Positions 45,743 to 58,050 of a stretch of 64,000 bases of DNA are shown one piece after another (within the stretch, counting starts at the first letter, position 1; the number at the start of each line of letters is the position of its first letter). The DNA comes from Chelydra serpentina (Eukaryota > Chordata > Testudines > Chelydridae), in assembly GCA_037349315.1 (NCBI GenBank), contig JBAIAC010000018.1:4650001-4714000 (forward strand). The letters run 5' to 3'. The translations under genes were made by a program, and so were the position numbers. The notes under the pieces are model-generated. The model was given only the letters and a program-made list of their open reading frames with translations. It did not search any database and had not been told where the DNA came from.

Positions 45743-46611
45743 GGGATGTTAATCTGGAAATGATCTTTAGGGCATCTTTCATTAACACAAAAATATCATG
45801 GAGGAAAACAGCCATGTCAGAGTTGTGCAAAATTACAGTAACATTGATGCTATGAATTATACTAATTAAAACATTTGAGTTAGAAGTATAAGTACAAGCT
45901 CTAAAAGCCATTCATTAATTGGGGAGGGGGGAGTGGAGGGAGGAGGGAATCCTCGTTTTGTCCCAGTAACGAAAAGACCACCTTTCTGCACATGTGGGAA
46001 AGACTTGTTGCCTTTTCCATAGCAACTGGCAGAGATATCAGACATGTATGACTCATTTCACTGCATGGACAGGCAGGGGAAAGACATTTAACTTTAGTGC
46101 AAATTTCTCTCCTTTGAAAAATTGAAAGATAGAAATATTGAAGACAAATGAAAGGGGACATACAAAAAATTATATTAAAGTTAAATGGAACTAAGTGGGA
46201 TAAAGTCTGCTGCTTGGAATTGGTAAAACATGTAAACATTTAAATAAACATAAGATTGTATCTCCACATACCAAAGTGCTGGGATTTGTTACATTTTGGA
46301 TATGTGAATTTCTATCCTTTTTGAATAGCTACAATCACAAATTGATTACACCGTGGAATTTTTTGCCTACTGAAAATACAAAAGGTTAGTACTCACAGGC
46401 ACAGATTCATATGAGCCTACTCTTTCAGCTAATTTGAGTTTCAGTTACGTAGATTTTAGATATGCAGTAGGCACTATACAAAAGTCTACAGTTTAATATA
46501 ATTCAGTGTCAAGGATGTGACAAGCTGACAGTTTAGCTTGAACATTTGAAGTCAAGGATGACAAAACCAGGTAGAACAGCATGATTTATGGAGAGCAAAA
46601 CATTAGCCTTT
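45743..46611. other. No gene seen
   Basis: AT-rich sequence with a G-rich patch at about 45921-45946. The 112-codon reverse frame at 45901-46239 has no domain. Confidence 0.45.
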
Positions 46612-46706
46612 GATCTGATTCTCCACTCAGTTACACTAGTGTAAATCAGACATAAATCCATTCAAGGCAATGGAGTTATACCGGTGTAGAGGAGAGATAA
46701 AGCAGG
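46612..46706. repeat. Foldback repeat with ttacactagtgtaaat motif
   Basis: gatctgattctccactcag, then cagttacactagtgtaaat and ggagttataccggtgtag, make a near-palindrome. Similar pieces occur at about 59650-59965 and 62100-62420 (ttacactggtataaat, ttacactggtgg, gagaatcag). Confidence 0.5.
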
Positions 46707-47474
46707 CCACTTACCTTCAAACGGAACAAGTTTTGAAAATCTATGTCCAGTTTGTGTGATATATAGAGTTAATTGTTAATATTTTCTGGGTTTGTATTTT
46801 TAATATCTTGCATGGTGCTTTTGTGGTCTCTCAGGCACATACCTAATTATAATATTCAGGTTTTTTTAAACCGATATAATTTAATCCAGGGACCATCTCT
46901 TGGGTAGCTATGTAATTATACCTCTTTTTTATTTATAGGCAATATTACAGTATGTTCCAGACAGAGCTGTTTCCGTTTCTTTGGTAAATATTCGATACAT
47001 TAAAATTACCTATTTATATTTAAAAATAATAAAACAAAACATGTATATTATGTGGCAAAGAGACCAGAACAACTTATTTTGTTGAATATTGTATATACAG
47101 TACTTAGATCTCTTTTTGAAATACTGTTACAGGCGGTTTAATGTGTTTCTCTGTATTTAGGTCATGGGATATCATGTGCTACAACATTGTCTGAAAATGT
47201 GCTGCAGAAAATATTTTTGCATGCACATCCAGCAGCATTTAGCTGCCCATCCCCATCTAACACTGAGGTAGCAAACAGGAACTGGATGAGGAGGGGACTC
47301 ATGCACAATGGTCTATTATGGCAACCTAACAACTGACAGTTTTAATACCATTTACCATATACACACATGTATAACCAAGGGCTTACTATTTTGACCTTAC
47401 TATGATGAGACTTGTTGGCACGGAGATGGGAGAGAACAGAGTGATAAGAAATGAGGTAACCCCGCCATAGCCAT
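46707..47474. other. No gene seen
   Basis: AT-rich non-coding sequence. Confidence 0.45.
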
Positions 47475-47625
47475 CTTTCTTGGGCAAAGTGGTCTATTGG
47501 ACTCAGCATGGAACTACGATCCAGAAGTACTATTCTTGTCTCTGTTACTGACTAGCCCTGTGACACTGGGCAAGCTGTAACTTTTGTTTCTCGGCTTCCC
47601 TAATCTTTTAAATAATACAAACCTC
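47475..47625 (+). mobile_element. MIR-like SINE, diverged
   Basis: gtggtctattggactcagcatgg is a tRNA-like head. Downstream gtctctgttactgactagccctgtgacactgggcaag contains the CORE-type 'gtgac-t-gggcaag' block. The tail is eroded. Confidence 0.65.
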
Positions 47626-47892
47626 AGAGTCTTAAAATTTCATTTTGCCTGCAGGGGATTTCCAGTGAATAACGTGAATTTTTGAGGCTCCAGGGCTGTA
47701 CCTTCATCAGAGGAGTGTTGTGAACAAAGATGTAATGTCTGTACCGCATTTGAAAGATGGCAAATGGTTGATACATGCTAAGCATTGTATTTGCTCCTCC
47801 AAACTTTTTGAACTTAAAATTGATAAAATAGTTTTGACCTTCACATTGGTAAAACAAATTTTAAAATCCACACCCAGGTTGGGACTTTGACT

Positions 47893-48164
47893 CATAGGCA
47901 CTGACTTTGTGGGTGCTCCGGGGCTGGAGCACCCACGGAAAAAAATTGGTGGGTGCTCTGCACCCACCGGCAACTCCCCGCCATCCCTGGAGCTCGCGCC
48001 CAACTTACCGGAGCACCGGGCGATGTTCCGGGGCCCCGCCCCCGACACCCGGCGACGTTGCGGTGGCGTCGGGGGCGGGGCCCCGTGATGTCACCGGCGT
48101 TGGGGGCGGGGCCATGTGACGTCACTGGCGTCGGGGGCGGGGCCCGGCGTCAGCACCCACCTTT
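47893..48164. repeat. GC-rich repeat element with cataggcactgac end
   Basis: It starts cataggcactgactttgtgg and contains inverted gtgggtgctcc / ggagcacccac. It ends near gtcagcacccacctttg, the eroded inverted counterpart of the left end, so it is probably a non-autonomous DNA element. The right half holds a 31-bp triplicate with GC boxes. Overlapping frames on both strands are compositional. Confidence 0.6.
48065..48157. repeat. 31-bp tandem triplicate with GC boxes and CRE-like sites
   Basis: Three 31-bp units start at 48065, 48096 and 48127. Each carries gggggcggggcc (a GC box). Units 1 and 2 end in tgatgtcac and tgacgtcac, CRE/ATF-like sites; unit 3 has ggcgtcagc instead. CpG density is far above the surroundings. 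Confidence 0.8.
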
Positions 48165-48840
48165 GACTGACAAATTTTTGGAAGAAGCAAACATTTTTAT
48201 ATCTGAATTATGAACCTATCTGAAACTATGAATGTATAATGGAAATGCTGAGAAACCCTGAATTATTGCAGCATTAGTGGGCACCTTATAATACTAAGAA
48301 GACACTATCAAAAGGGTAATTTTTCCCATTAGAGACTTGCTGACTATACACCTGCTTCAGCAAATGAAGTCTGAATGAAGCATCAAAGAATTCTTTTTGA
48401 CTTAGAGCTGCTTATTCTTTTCTGTCCTCTTGGCTTCAGTATATCTTGCACATGACTGACAAGTATATCTGCACAATAATAAAATGTGAGAGAAAACAGT
48501 CTCCTAGGAAGTGTTTTTGCTGATGTATTAATTCATTTCACTCCTTATGTGATCATGCCTAAGTTGATTTTATGAGAAGGCTCACTGAAGTGAAAATCAA
48601 GCCAATGAATCGTTTAATATGAACTAATGAAAACCAGATATAAAAGGCTTTCGTAACTAGTTTGGAACTTTAATTGTCAAGCTGATGTAAATTCAGAGCA
48701 CTCCTAAGTAAAGGAAGGGGACTGCAATGCAGAAAACAGAATCACTTTGTGATAATTGGGTTTAATTAAATAGCCATATAAACAGCTCTATCCAGTGTGA
48801 TATAAAAGGAATTTTGCAAGGTAGAAGCTGCATTTGCTAA

Positions 48841-49740
48841 AGGGTGTGAGCTGGGCTGGCAGTCCACAGACCCAATGGCCCCTAAAGGGGCAGACCACAC
48901 TGTTACACACCTACCCCACATAGAACCTTGCCTGACCTCAAGGCAGGTTCAACAGTCTAATGTGAAGTACCCACTCCAGACTCTTCATATCTGGTCACTT
49001 GTATTTTCTAACGTGAGGCTCTCGGGTCTGTGAATGTAGATGCTCCAGCTCCACTTCAAGCTCACTGACCATCAAGAGTAGGCGGCATCTCTCCTTCAGA
49101 GTTTTCTGGTGCTCCTCTGCAATTGCTCCCAGGTCCACAGACGCGGGGGAGAGGGAATGGGGCATAGTCACCAGCACATTCCCTGTTTCCCCATGAGAAA
49201 ACATCTGGGTTACCACTGTGCACTGCTAAGTCTTAAGTTTGAACTTTTGCTCCTTGACACTTATCTCTGTCTGTGGTGTAGCCAATCCCTGCGCCTGCAA
49301 GCCTTTTGCCATCTGAGTCTGTAGGCTGGGCCAAGATTTCTGCCCTATTCTAAGTCCTACACTCTGCCTCCTCAGGTGTGTTGTTTTTTGTGTCCAATCT
49401 ATATCCATGGGCTTGGACAGAATCCCTGTCACCTCCTGTTTCACTTCAGGGGCTCACATAACTCCATTAACAGACTATAAACTTCTCCCTCCTTTGGTCC
49501 TGGGGACACTCTCTCTTCATTTACAGGGCCCCTCATTTTTCAGGGCCACCACCCACTTCTCTGAGGTCTCAGTTATCAAAAGGGCATGCCCTTTAGTAAA
49601 TGTCCTACCATCTCATATACAAAGCACACCTCACAATTGTCCTTTCTCCATGGTGGTCTGAGACCTTATATACCGCTTACAGGACAGCCTCCTAGGAGGG
49701 TGTCCCAGACATTCTGGGGACTGGAATAGCACCCTACATA
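48841..49740 (-). other. Unassigned stretch 3' of Gag remnant
   Basis: On the reverse strand this follows the zinc knuckle of the Gag remnant. Two short frames (49226-49444 and 48995-49216) contain glutamine- and glutamate-rich text, including an EEHQKTLKERCRLLLMV-type stretch that might form a coiled coil. I could not match them to protease or pol. It may be degraded retroelement internal sequence or unrelated DNA. Confidence 0.35.
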
Positions 49741-49744
49741 TTTA

Positions 49745-50652
49745 CTCTGCATTAATAGGCAATCTTTCTTGATGTGCCCACCTTTGCCACAATGGTAACA
49801 TACTAACAGAAGTTCTTGATCACCCCCAAGGGAACGTCTCTTAGGTTGTGGGCTGATTGAGGGGCTGGTGGCCCTTCTGAAACTTTACATTTTGTGCTAC
49901 CCAGGACTTTGATGTCTTGAGAGTTTTCTCCAGCCTTCTCAGGTCAGGGCACTTCCTCTTCCTGGTTTGGCAAGTTACTTAGCTCCCTTAGCCTCCCCAC
50001 ATAGGCCTCTGCTCTCTCCGTGACCTCACTTCATAGACAATGGGTGAAAGCCTCTTACCCGACAGGATCTGTAAGAATTATTACAGGACCACTAGATCCA
50101 TGAGTCTCTCCACAGCATTAGTCCTTGGAGCCAACGAATGGGTAGCAAGGTCTTGCAACTGCTAGGTCACTATATGAAAGTGTGCTCCTCATAGAAATGG
50201 CTTGGCAGCTGGTGATGATTCTCCTCTGGACTAAGTTCCAGTCTACGTAAATGGCAGCTTTTACCTCATAATATGAACCAAGCTGCTCATCACTCATGGC
50301 TTGGTAAGCTGCCTGGGCCTTTCCCATCAAAAATGGTGCACCTCTGGCTGCCCAAGTTGACTCCTCCCAGCCAGCAGCACTCTCTCCAAGGCACAGAGGA
50401 AGGCCTCAGCTTTAGTAACCAAGAGCCAGGCCTGCCTGAGTTACCCTCCTTATGTCCAGTAAGATTCCCTGGAGCCCACTTCTCCAGGCATTTCAGAAAC
50501 TGCTCCTGTTGCTGGTGTTGGACCTCCTGCCACCACCACCGTTGAGAGGCAAACTGTGCCTCTTGCTGCTTCTGTGGTATGTCCAGGAGTTGCAAGAGGA
50601 TAACCTGGGCCTGATAATCTAACAGGGCTGGGTGGCCCCAGGAGCAGAGCAT
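49745..50652 (-). pseudogene. Ty3/gypsy-type Gag remnant, SCAN-like plus CCHC knuckle
   Basis: Reverse-strand order: a glutamine-rich N-terminal region (QKQQEAQFASQ, QHQQQEQFLKCLEKW; 50600-50480); a LLKLRPSS-type linker; a SCAN-like segment (GKAQAAYQAMSDEQL, then VKAAI; about 50325-50245); another matching piece in a different frame (LQDLATHSLAPR; about 50160) that ends in stop codons; further shifted pieces (AEAYVGRLRELSN; about 49990); and a perfect CX2CX4HX4C knuckle (CYHCGKGGHIKKDC; 49759-49800). At least three frame disruptions make it dead. Gag of Gmr1-like gypsy elements is the established source of the vertebrate SCAN domain. No LTR next to it could be bounded. Confidence 0.75.
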
Positions 50653-53600
50653 CCAGTTACAGCTCCAGTGGAGTAAACGGTGTCACTGATGGAACCAGTG
50701 GAGCAACACTGATTTATATCAGCTAAGGAGCTGTCCCACAATAGCTCTGGCCAGTCATTGCACGGTACATTTTATGGGGTTGATTCTCCATGGGCTTATA
50801 CCTTGAACTTGTGCAAAGTGAACACAAACTGGGTGTAAAACAATATTATGATTTGGTAGGGTTTTATGCCCACTTTGCACTTACCCTGCATAGGTGCAAA
50901 TGACTACAAAAGACATACGCAGGAAAGAATTAGGCCCTGTATTCTTATAATTCCTCTGGTTAATGACAATTGAACTTTAAATTATTATTACTAGTTTACA
51001 TTTTCTCTCACAATATATCTGACTGTAGTTTTAAAAGGGACATCAGAGGACTAAAAAGAGCTTTAAAATTCCACATAGCATGTCTGAAGGAAAAGACAGA
51101 TTTTATAAGAACTCAATGTTATGCAATGGAAGTCACTCTGCAAGGAAAGAAATTCCCTACAGAACAGGTGAAATTGCACAGTTCCAGGACTGAACAGTTT
51201 GGGTGCTTATAGCCTGCAGAGTCTCAGACCCCTGAGGTATAAATACTGGTCTGGAAACCACTTAATTTTGACAGTAATATCACATTTTAATTTAATATTT
51301 GTAGTTCATGTACATTTATATATTTTATATAAACAAGTGTTTATTTTCAGAGCAAAAAAATACATTGAAAAATTACCTCCTACTAAAAGCTGTATCCAGA
51401 AAGCCAGCACAGTACAATACATATAAAAAACGAAATGTATGAAGGAAAAAAACCCTGGACTCCTTACCATACCAAAGGTAAAAATCAGTGATTAAGATAA
51501 CCTAGCACTTTATGGACACAGGCCCTGAGTGAGTAGGGGAAAGGTGACTAAGACGAAGGGCTGCTCTAAATTATGCCATCAGGAATAGCTCTCTAGGGAC
51601 CATTCCACCAGCTGGATATGACCAGAATGACATGTGTTCTTGCCATACCCCTGCCCATCCTTGGCTTATTCCCTGTACCAGGATGCGGGAATAGAGCCAG
51701 GCGCTGCTGTGTAAAGCCTGCTATGCTGGCTTCCTGTGATCTGGGGACGCTGTCATTCTCCTGCTGTCCTACCAGAGTAGCTTTGTGTTGCCAGGAACAG
51801 GATGATGTAATCGATTAATCACAAAAGATATTCTTCTGGGGAGCCCTCTGTCTGGCTGGAGTTGGGGCTGGTTCTCTGCCCTGCTAAACAGCAACAGTCA
51901 GGAAAAGATAGCTGAAAGCATAGCTGGGTCCAACTGCTCCCTCTCTTAACTGTTAAATTTAAAGAATGACCCCAGTCAGGATACACATCTTATTGCTTCC
52001 TACTTCTCTCTCTCTCCCCTTTCTTCATGTATTTGCCTGGGTTCTTGATTTTCTCTTAACTAGAATGGGCTATATTTAAAGATATACACATTTTCATTTA
52101 GAAACATGACAGCTCTCCTGTTTTAGAACATATAATGTAGGTAAAGAGCATGCAGGAAAACTGTCCCAAATAATGTCAGATCCTGCTAATAGGTCAAAGG
52201 GCAAAAAATAAATAACGGACACAGTGTGATTAAACTTGTTAAAGCAGGTAAATGTACAGTTCTGGAGATCTTTGTTGCACTTGTGCAAATCCTAAAGGTT
52301 TTCAGTGACAGTGAAACTGCACAGATAGTATAATCACTGGTCTAAATTTAATCCTACTGTTAGTAGGTGCAGTTGCTAGAAATTTTGCAATGATCATGTT
52401 ACAGAGATCACCTTAAAATGGAATTTGTAGTGGGTGAGTACACATCCTTGCTTTGCATCCTTCATCATATTCCCTTCCTTCCTCACAATCTGAAGATCAG
52501 ATGGATTAGAGTGAGATCATGCCTTTGTTGTCATATGATACACCATCTTGCTCCTGGACAAAAGAACGCCGAGCCTTTTGTTGATCACCCATATAGGCCT
52601 TGATTTTATTTTTTTGAGCAGCATCATGTGTTAAATCTAAGTGTCATCATGAACTGCGAAAGAAAAGCAGAGCTGGCCCTAACCATTTGTCATTTTGCAA
52701 CAAAGGCCCCCATTCTTTTGTGAGCTCTGAAGGAATTGGTACAATTTTTGATGTAATAGCTTGTGCACCAGCTATACTGTTTAAACAGGCACACCTAGGG
52801 TCTCTTGAATCTTTCTACAAACTATTGGTTTAGAGCCAGTAAGAAGTGCTATAGCAGTACTGAAACCTTAGTACTCTCAAACAGAGAAAATAATTAAGTA
52901 GTGAGCCACACATGTTGGGAAAACAGGAATTCCATATAGCTTGCTAAAAATATGTAGTTTAAAACTGGTGTAATTGGTATAACAACAGAAGCAAAATTTG
53001 AGGAGACATTTTTAAGCATATTCAGCCATCACAAGGACACCTGGAACAAAAGCAGTTCACAAAACTCAAGTGTAACAGTGTACCAAATACACAAAGGCAG
53101 AATCAATATCTGAAAAGGTTTTTGTTTTGATGCATTTGAATGATATACCACAGAATCCCCATTTGTGTAAACCCAATCACTGAAGACAATGGGGATGATC
53201 TGAATTTACTTTGGGGCAAATAAACTCAGAATCTGGCCTCTGAGTTGAGATGACTGTATTGTCTCTCTCATTCCTGAAGACACAGTAGTATTCAGATGGC
53301 TATTAATGTGGAGTCATGTTCTATGCAGTGCACTGTAGCTGGACTTAGATTTATTTATCTTGTTGGGAATATGTTTTAGTCTATAAGGATTAGTATGCTG
53401 CTTGAAAATAGTTGCCCTGGCTGCAGATGCAATACATGTATCCCATGGCTAGACATTCATTTTAATTTGGGTAAAATCTTCTGTAGAGTGCTAACACTTC
53501 TGATCCTTTTAGTCTCATGTATACTCTTCTCTTTGGATTTGCATGTGGTTACTTTGGATTTTGACACTTTTTGCACTGTGTCAGATTAATTTTAAATGTT

Positions 53601-53924
53601 CCTCCTAACTCTCCAATCTGCTGGATGTAATTAGAAGACCATTCAATGGAAAATCTTATCTAAACTCTTTATTTAATACATACTGTATAAAGATGCACAT
53701 GTATATAATCTGTGTCATTTCCCTCCATGTCTATGGAAAATATCAAAGGCACGAGACTAGCTAGGACAGGCAGTTGGGTGGTCAGGATATCCATTGAAAC
53801 TTGGGGCATTTGCTTACCCCATATGGAATGTCTGGCTTTTAGAATATATTTTTTCTTTGTGTTGAAGTATTCAGTAAGAGTTCTTTGGCATGACTGAGTT
53901 TCTTTTGACTGTTTATTACAATAC
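50653..53924. other. No gene seen; one segment similar to 55492-55610
   Basis: AT-rich non-coding sequence. The stretch 51992-52130 (ttgcttcctacttctctc ... gggctatatttaaaga) resembles 55492-55610 (ctgcttcccacctctctc ... ctggctatatttaaaga), so both are copies of an unnamed dispersed repeat. Frames show no domains. Confidence 0.5.
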
Positions 53925-54225
53925 AGTAACTCTTCACTTAACGTCCTCCCACTTAATGTTCTTTCCAAGTTATGTCGCTACTCCATTAGGGAACATCCTC
54001 GTTTAAAGTTGTGAAATGCTTCCTTATAACGTCATTTGGCTGCCTGCTCTGTCCACTGCTTGTAGGATTCTGTGGAAGAGCAGCGACTTTACAAGGGAGC
54101 ATTGCACAAGTTCCTCTTCTCTGCCTCCTCCCCTTCCCCTCCCAGCACTTCCCCTGCTGCCAAACAGCTGTTTGGTGGCGCTTAGGACTTTTTGGGAGGG
54201 AGCGGGGAAGCTGCCCCCCCCACCC
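53925..54225. repeat. Reptile repeat with cagtaactcttcacttaacg end
   Basis: It begins cagtaactcttcacttaacg and continues ttagggaacatcctcgtttaaag and cttataacgtcatttggc, a dispersed family I know from turtle genomes with terminal 'cagtaactcctcacttaacg'. The other terminal was not found, so the copy is partial or merges into the foldback that follows. Confidence 0.6.
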
Positions 54226-54230
54226 CCCCG

Positions 54231-54580
54231 CCAGGCAGGGCCACCCGGAACGCAGGGGCTTTATGGGGCTACAGGGCCCTGGGCTAGTAAGGGGGCCCCA
54301 GCCTGCAGCTCTAAAGCCCCTTTCAGAATGCGGCCCTGCAAGCACGGGCTGGAGGACTCAGGAGGAGCAGGGGCAGCCGCGCAGCCAGCCGGCCGGAGAG
54401 AAGTGGCGCTCTGAAGGGGAAAGCGCCTCTTCTCTCCGGCCACTGGCTGCGCGGCTGCCCCTGCTCCTCCTGAGTCCTCCAGCCCGTGCTCACAGGGCCG
54501 CATTCCGAATGGGGCTTTAGCGCTGCAGGCCAGGGCTCCGCAGCCCCTAACGCCCCTGCGTTCTGGGTGGCCCTCCCTGG
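54231..54580. repeat. 350-nt GC-rich foldback (long inverted repeat)
   Basis: The left arm 54231-54410 and right arm 54422-54580 are imperfect reverse complements with an 11-nt loop. Landmarks: ggccaccc...gaacgcagggg against cccctgcgttctgggtggcc; gcacgggctggaggactcagg against cctgagtcctccagcccgtgc; gcgcagccag against ctggctgcgc; ggagagaag against cttctctcc. The strands therefore carry near-identical open frames in both directions (54011-54776), which are not genes. It could be a foldback transposon core or a hairpin RNA source if transcribed. Confidence 0.85.
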
Positions 54581-54839
54581 CCGGAGGGGGACAGCTCCCA
54601 GAATCGAGGCCATGGGGGCAGTGCAGCGCTGCACAGAGCCACCTGCACATCCCCTGCACCAAACAGGAGCTGCCCCAGGTAAGTGCTCTGCACCTCCTGC
54701 TTGCTCCAGCCCTGAGCCTCCCTCCCAAAACCCGCACTCCCACCCTGAGTGCCCTCCCACACCCTAACTCCCTCATTTATCTGTTCTGTTTTAAAGCAGT
54801 CTTTTACTTCCTGTTTTGTATTGTAATTATCAGTTATAA

Positions 54840-55075
54840 ATATACTACTACTACTTAGTATGTACTTAAAGCTTTACATCTTCAAAGCACTGTGTAAACA
54901 TTGTGCCTCACAACATCCTTGTGAAGCAAGTAAGTATAAACATCAGTGTTTTGCAGATGGAGAAACTGAAGCAGGTAGGTTAAGTAACTTGGTAAAGATA
55001 CAGAGAGACTCAATGGAGAGCCAGAATTGAGAAGTTCCTGGCTTCCAATCCTATGAAACATCCACTAGACGACAC
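54840..55075 (-). mobile_element. MIR/L2-type SINE, reverse strand
   Basis: tactactactacttagta, then ttgcagatggagaaactgaagcag and ggttaagtaacttggtaaag, is the complement of the CORE-SINE head and body. The right end, cttccaatcctatgaaacatccactagac, corresponds to the complement of the tRNA-like head. Confidence 0.75.
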
Positions 55076-56623
55076 TTCTTTCTACCTTAAACCTCTTGCT
55101 GTATTTACAGCGATGTCTTTTTCTTGTTCCTTTTCAAGTTTCTAAATCCAGCTTTGCCTTTGTTTTTGGAAGCATATTTCTTACTTCATTTTATCTCACA
55201 GTACAATAGGATTTCTTCCTCCTACTTGTATTTCAAAGCAGAATTATTTTACTGCTGTGCTAAGGCAGGGTTCTTCTTACTGGTTCCTCTTTTTGTAGTT
55301 CAAAGCAGGTTTCTTCGCCTTCTTGTAGTTCACAGCAGGGCTCGTTCTCTGGTATTTTAAAAACAGGGACCTTTTTACCTCAGTCCTAGATAATATGTTC
55401 AGCTCTTAGTGTGCAGTTTATCTACTGTACAGGTATTTCTAACATTAACACTTTCTTTCATTATAAACAACGGCTCCCCACAGGACACAAATTTTACTGC
55501 TTCCCACCTCTCTCTCTCTTCCTTCCAGAATCCTCTTTACTTCCTCCTAAATAGGACTGGCTATATTTAAAGACAAACACCCCCACACAGACAGTTCTAG
55601 TGTTTAAAACACCAACTCCAACATTTTCAAATGTAGCTACTTGTTTTGTTTTGCTTTTGTGTGTGTGTTCAATTTGAGACCCTAACATGTCGAAGCTAGG
55701 CACCAAAAGCACAGAGGCACCTGGAATCTCTAGCAGCATTTGAAAACATGCTCCTGAATCCCCTTTCAATTTCTGAAGTTTAAAATATATCATCTCTCCT
55801 GTTACTTTGGGAACTTTCCTCCACCACACCCAAGAGGGAAAGTGACTAAAACAGACTGTACAGTGGAAACAGTGACAAACGCACAACGTGCTGTCTAATG
55901 CACAATTGTAAACAAACTGAAAAATGGTGTATTTTTTCTCCCCTCTCTTTCTGTTATCATAATCATCAGTTTTGCTTGTCACAAAAATAAGTCCCCAAAA
56001 CCCCCCAAATCCAGATAAAAGTGTGATTTTAACAACTTGATGGTGTGTCCCTTTGAGTATTATGGTAACATCCTGAATTTACCAAAAGGACTTTTAAGGT
56101 ACAATTTCATCCCATTGAGTAATTTTTAATACTTGCTTATCATATATCTCAGATTCTCTCTCTGTGTGTCATTCAAAAAGATCTGTACTGACAGAATGCC
56201 ATGATATGTTACAGTGCTGTACTGAGATGGAAACAGAGACTGTGAGATATAACTAGAATACAAGTCTTCAAAACCGACACAGCCCTAGGTAGAGATGCCT
56301 GAAGCTACAAAGATTGCAATAGAATAAGAAATTTAGTTCAAATCTGAAAGAGATGTTCAACCATGGGCTTGGTTTTGGTCATTTGCCTCATCTATCAACT
56401 GCATCTTGTACCAAATGGCCCAAGGAACACAAGTGCAGTGACAATATAGAATGACGACGCTATGAGTATCTGGAAGCAAGGCCTAGTGAACGGAGAATGG
56501 ATCCTGGAAATTATAAGATCTGGATTCTCTTCCTGACTGCTACTGACTCACCAGAAGATTCTCAAAGTTTCCCCATCAATAAACCGATAATAATCCCTAT
56601 TTATCTGACGTACACGTACGTAC

Positions 56624-56654
<31 letters not shown>

Positions 56655-58050
56655 GTTAAAAACTTAATTACTGCAATGAATGGGCCAGATCATCAGCTGA
56701 TAAAAACCTGGCTTGGTACCATCTATAATGAATTTTGTTATCCTCCCACAGAAAGTGCTATAGAAATGCATTCTACTATGACAGTCTATTAGTGGTAATG
56801 AATTGAGTACTATTTTTTGTGGCTGCACTACGTCAGAAATAAAAACTCGATGGAATGAGTCACAATTTGGATAAAACAACAACTTTTGATTAGCTTACCA
56901 CATAAATGATATTGAGTGGGGGCCCATCCTCAGCGAATGTAAACTGGCATAGTTCCACTGAAAACAACAGCCATTGTCTCCTGTTCTGACTGGTACATTA
57001 TGTTTCTGCTATAATTGACTATTTCATGTCAGTTTGAGTTCTGAGAGTTTGATCTCAATAAAGTTAATTTTTCCACCTACTGCTCTTTCTTGCCCTTTTC
57101 CGAAGGAGAAAAAGATTTCTTGTAAATTAGTTAGAAGCTCTGCTGGCTTTGCTTTCTCTCCTGAGGAATGCGTTTTAGTCGCGGGAGTGCAGCTGATAAT
57201 GGCTGAGGAAATCACACTTCAGCTCAAAGTTTCTCTTCGCGTTACTTGGTCTGTCACTTGAGAATTCCCTGGGGTAAAAATTGTTATTCTACCTGCACTG
57301 TGGAATGAGTTTTTTTGAAAAGCATCACACAGAATACCTGCTTCTGCTGAGTAAAAAGTACTTATACAATCCCAATATGCCGATCCCCTAAATTAAGTTT
57401 TTTCGAAGAATACTGTATATTCCTCCATGATTTATTAGCGTTGTTCTTATTACTTGCTGTGCGGAACATTCTTGCCTTTGAATATGGAGGAATAATGGTA
57501 AAGAGTCTGTTCTTGGAGCCTTTATATGATAGAAAGGCGGCTCAGGCCCAGAATCAGACGGAAAAATGCATTTATTACATATGGTAGTAGCAACAGTTTT
57601 GGTAATAATATCTGTCAGCCATTAGGGCCATATTCAGAGATACTGTGTACAGAGGTGTCAGAGTCTCTTACACTCAGACTCCCTCTGACTCTTACACTCC
57701 TTCTACCACATGGAAAAGGGTTTATCAAATGAGAAGCTGGAAGAGGGTGTCAAAGCATGCACGTTAAAGTAGTCTCCACTCTGTTGTTACAAACCTTCTT
57801 ATTCATACTTCATTCTTTTTGGTGTGCAAGGTACACCAATTTGGACTTCCTTAAATATGAGTAAAGTGGAGTAAATAGGTCTATGGGGTGCAACATCACT
57901 TTGCACATTATTTCTTGATTGCATCCTGTGTACGTAAGTGAGTTTAAGGGAGACTAACTGGTCTGATTCTGACTTCACTTATAGCAGTGTACTCAGTAGC
58001 TGTATTGAAGTGAGTAGATTTAACTACTGGTGTGTGTGAGATCTGAATCA
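55076..58050. other. No gene seen; TG microsatellite and weak minisatellite
   Basis: Old AT-rich sequence. At about 55230-55350 a loose 30-36-bp unit (ttgtagttcaaagcaggtttctt / ttgtagttcacagcagggctcgtt) is repeated two or three times. At 55492-55610 lies the relative of 51992-52130. A (TG)n run lies at 56622-56653. The 162-codon reverse frame 55494-55982 has no domain. Confidence 0.5.
56622..56653. repeat. TG dinucleotide microsatellite
   Basis: Fifteen or so uninterrupted TG units preceded by gtacgtacttg. Confidence 0.92.

Noticed and set aside
49226..49444. Retroviral-type protease or pol downstream of the Gag remnant
   Set aside because: No DSG/DTG or other pol motif could be read in any reverse frame.
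54011..54776. Overlapping long open frames on both strands (up to 171 codons)
   Set aside because: They come from the GC-rich foldback, whose two arms keep frames open symmetrically. No domain, repetitive composition.
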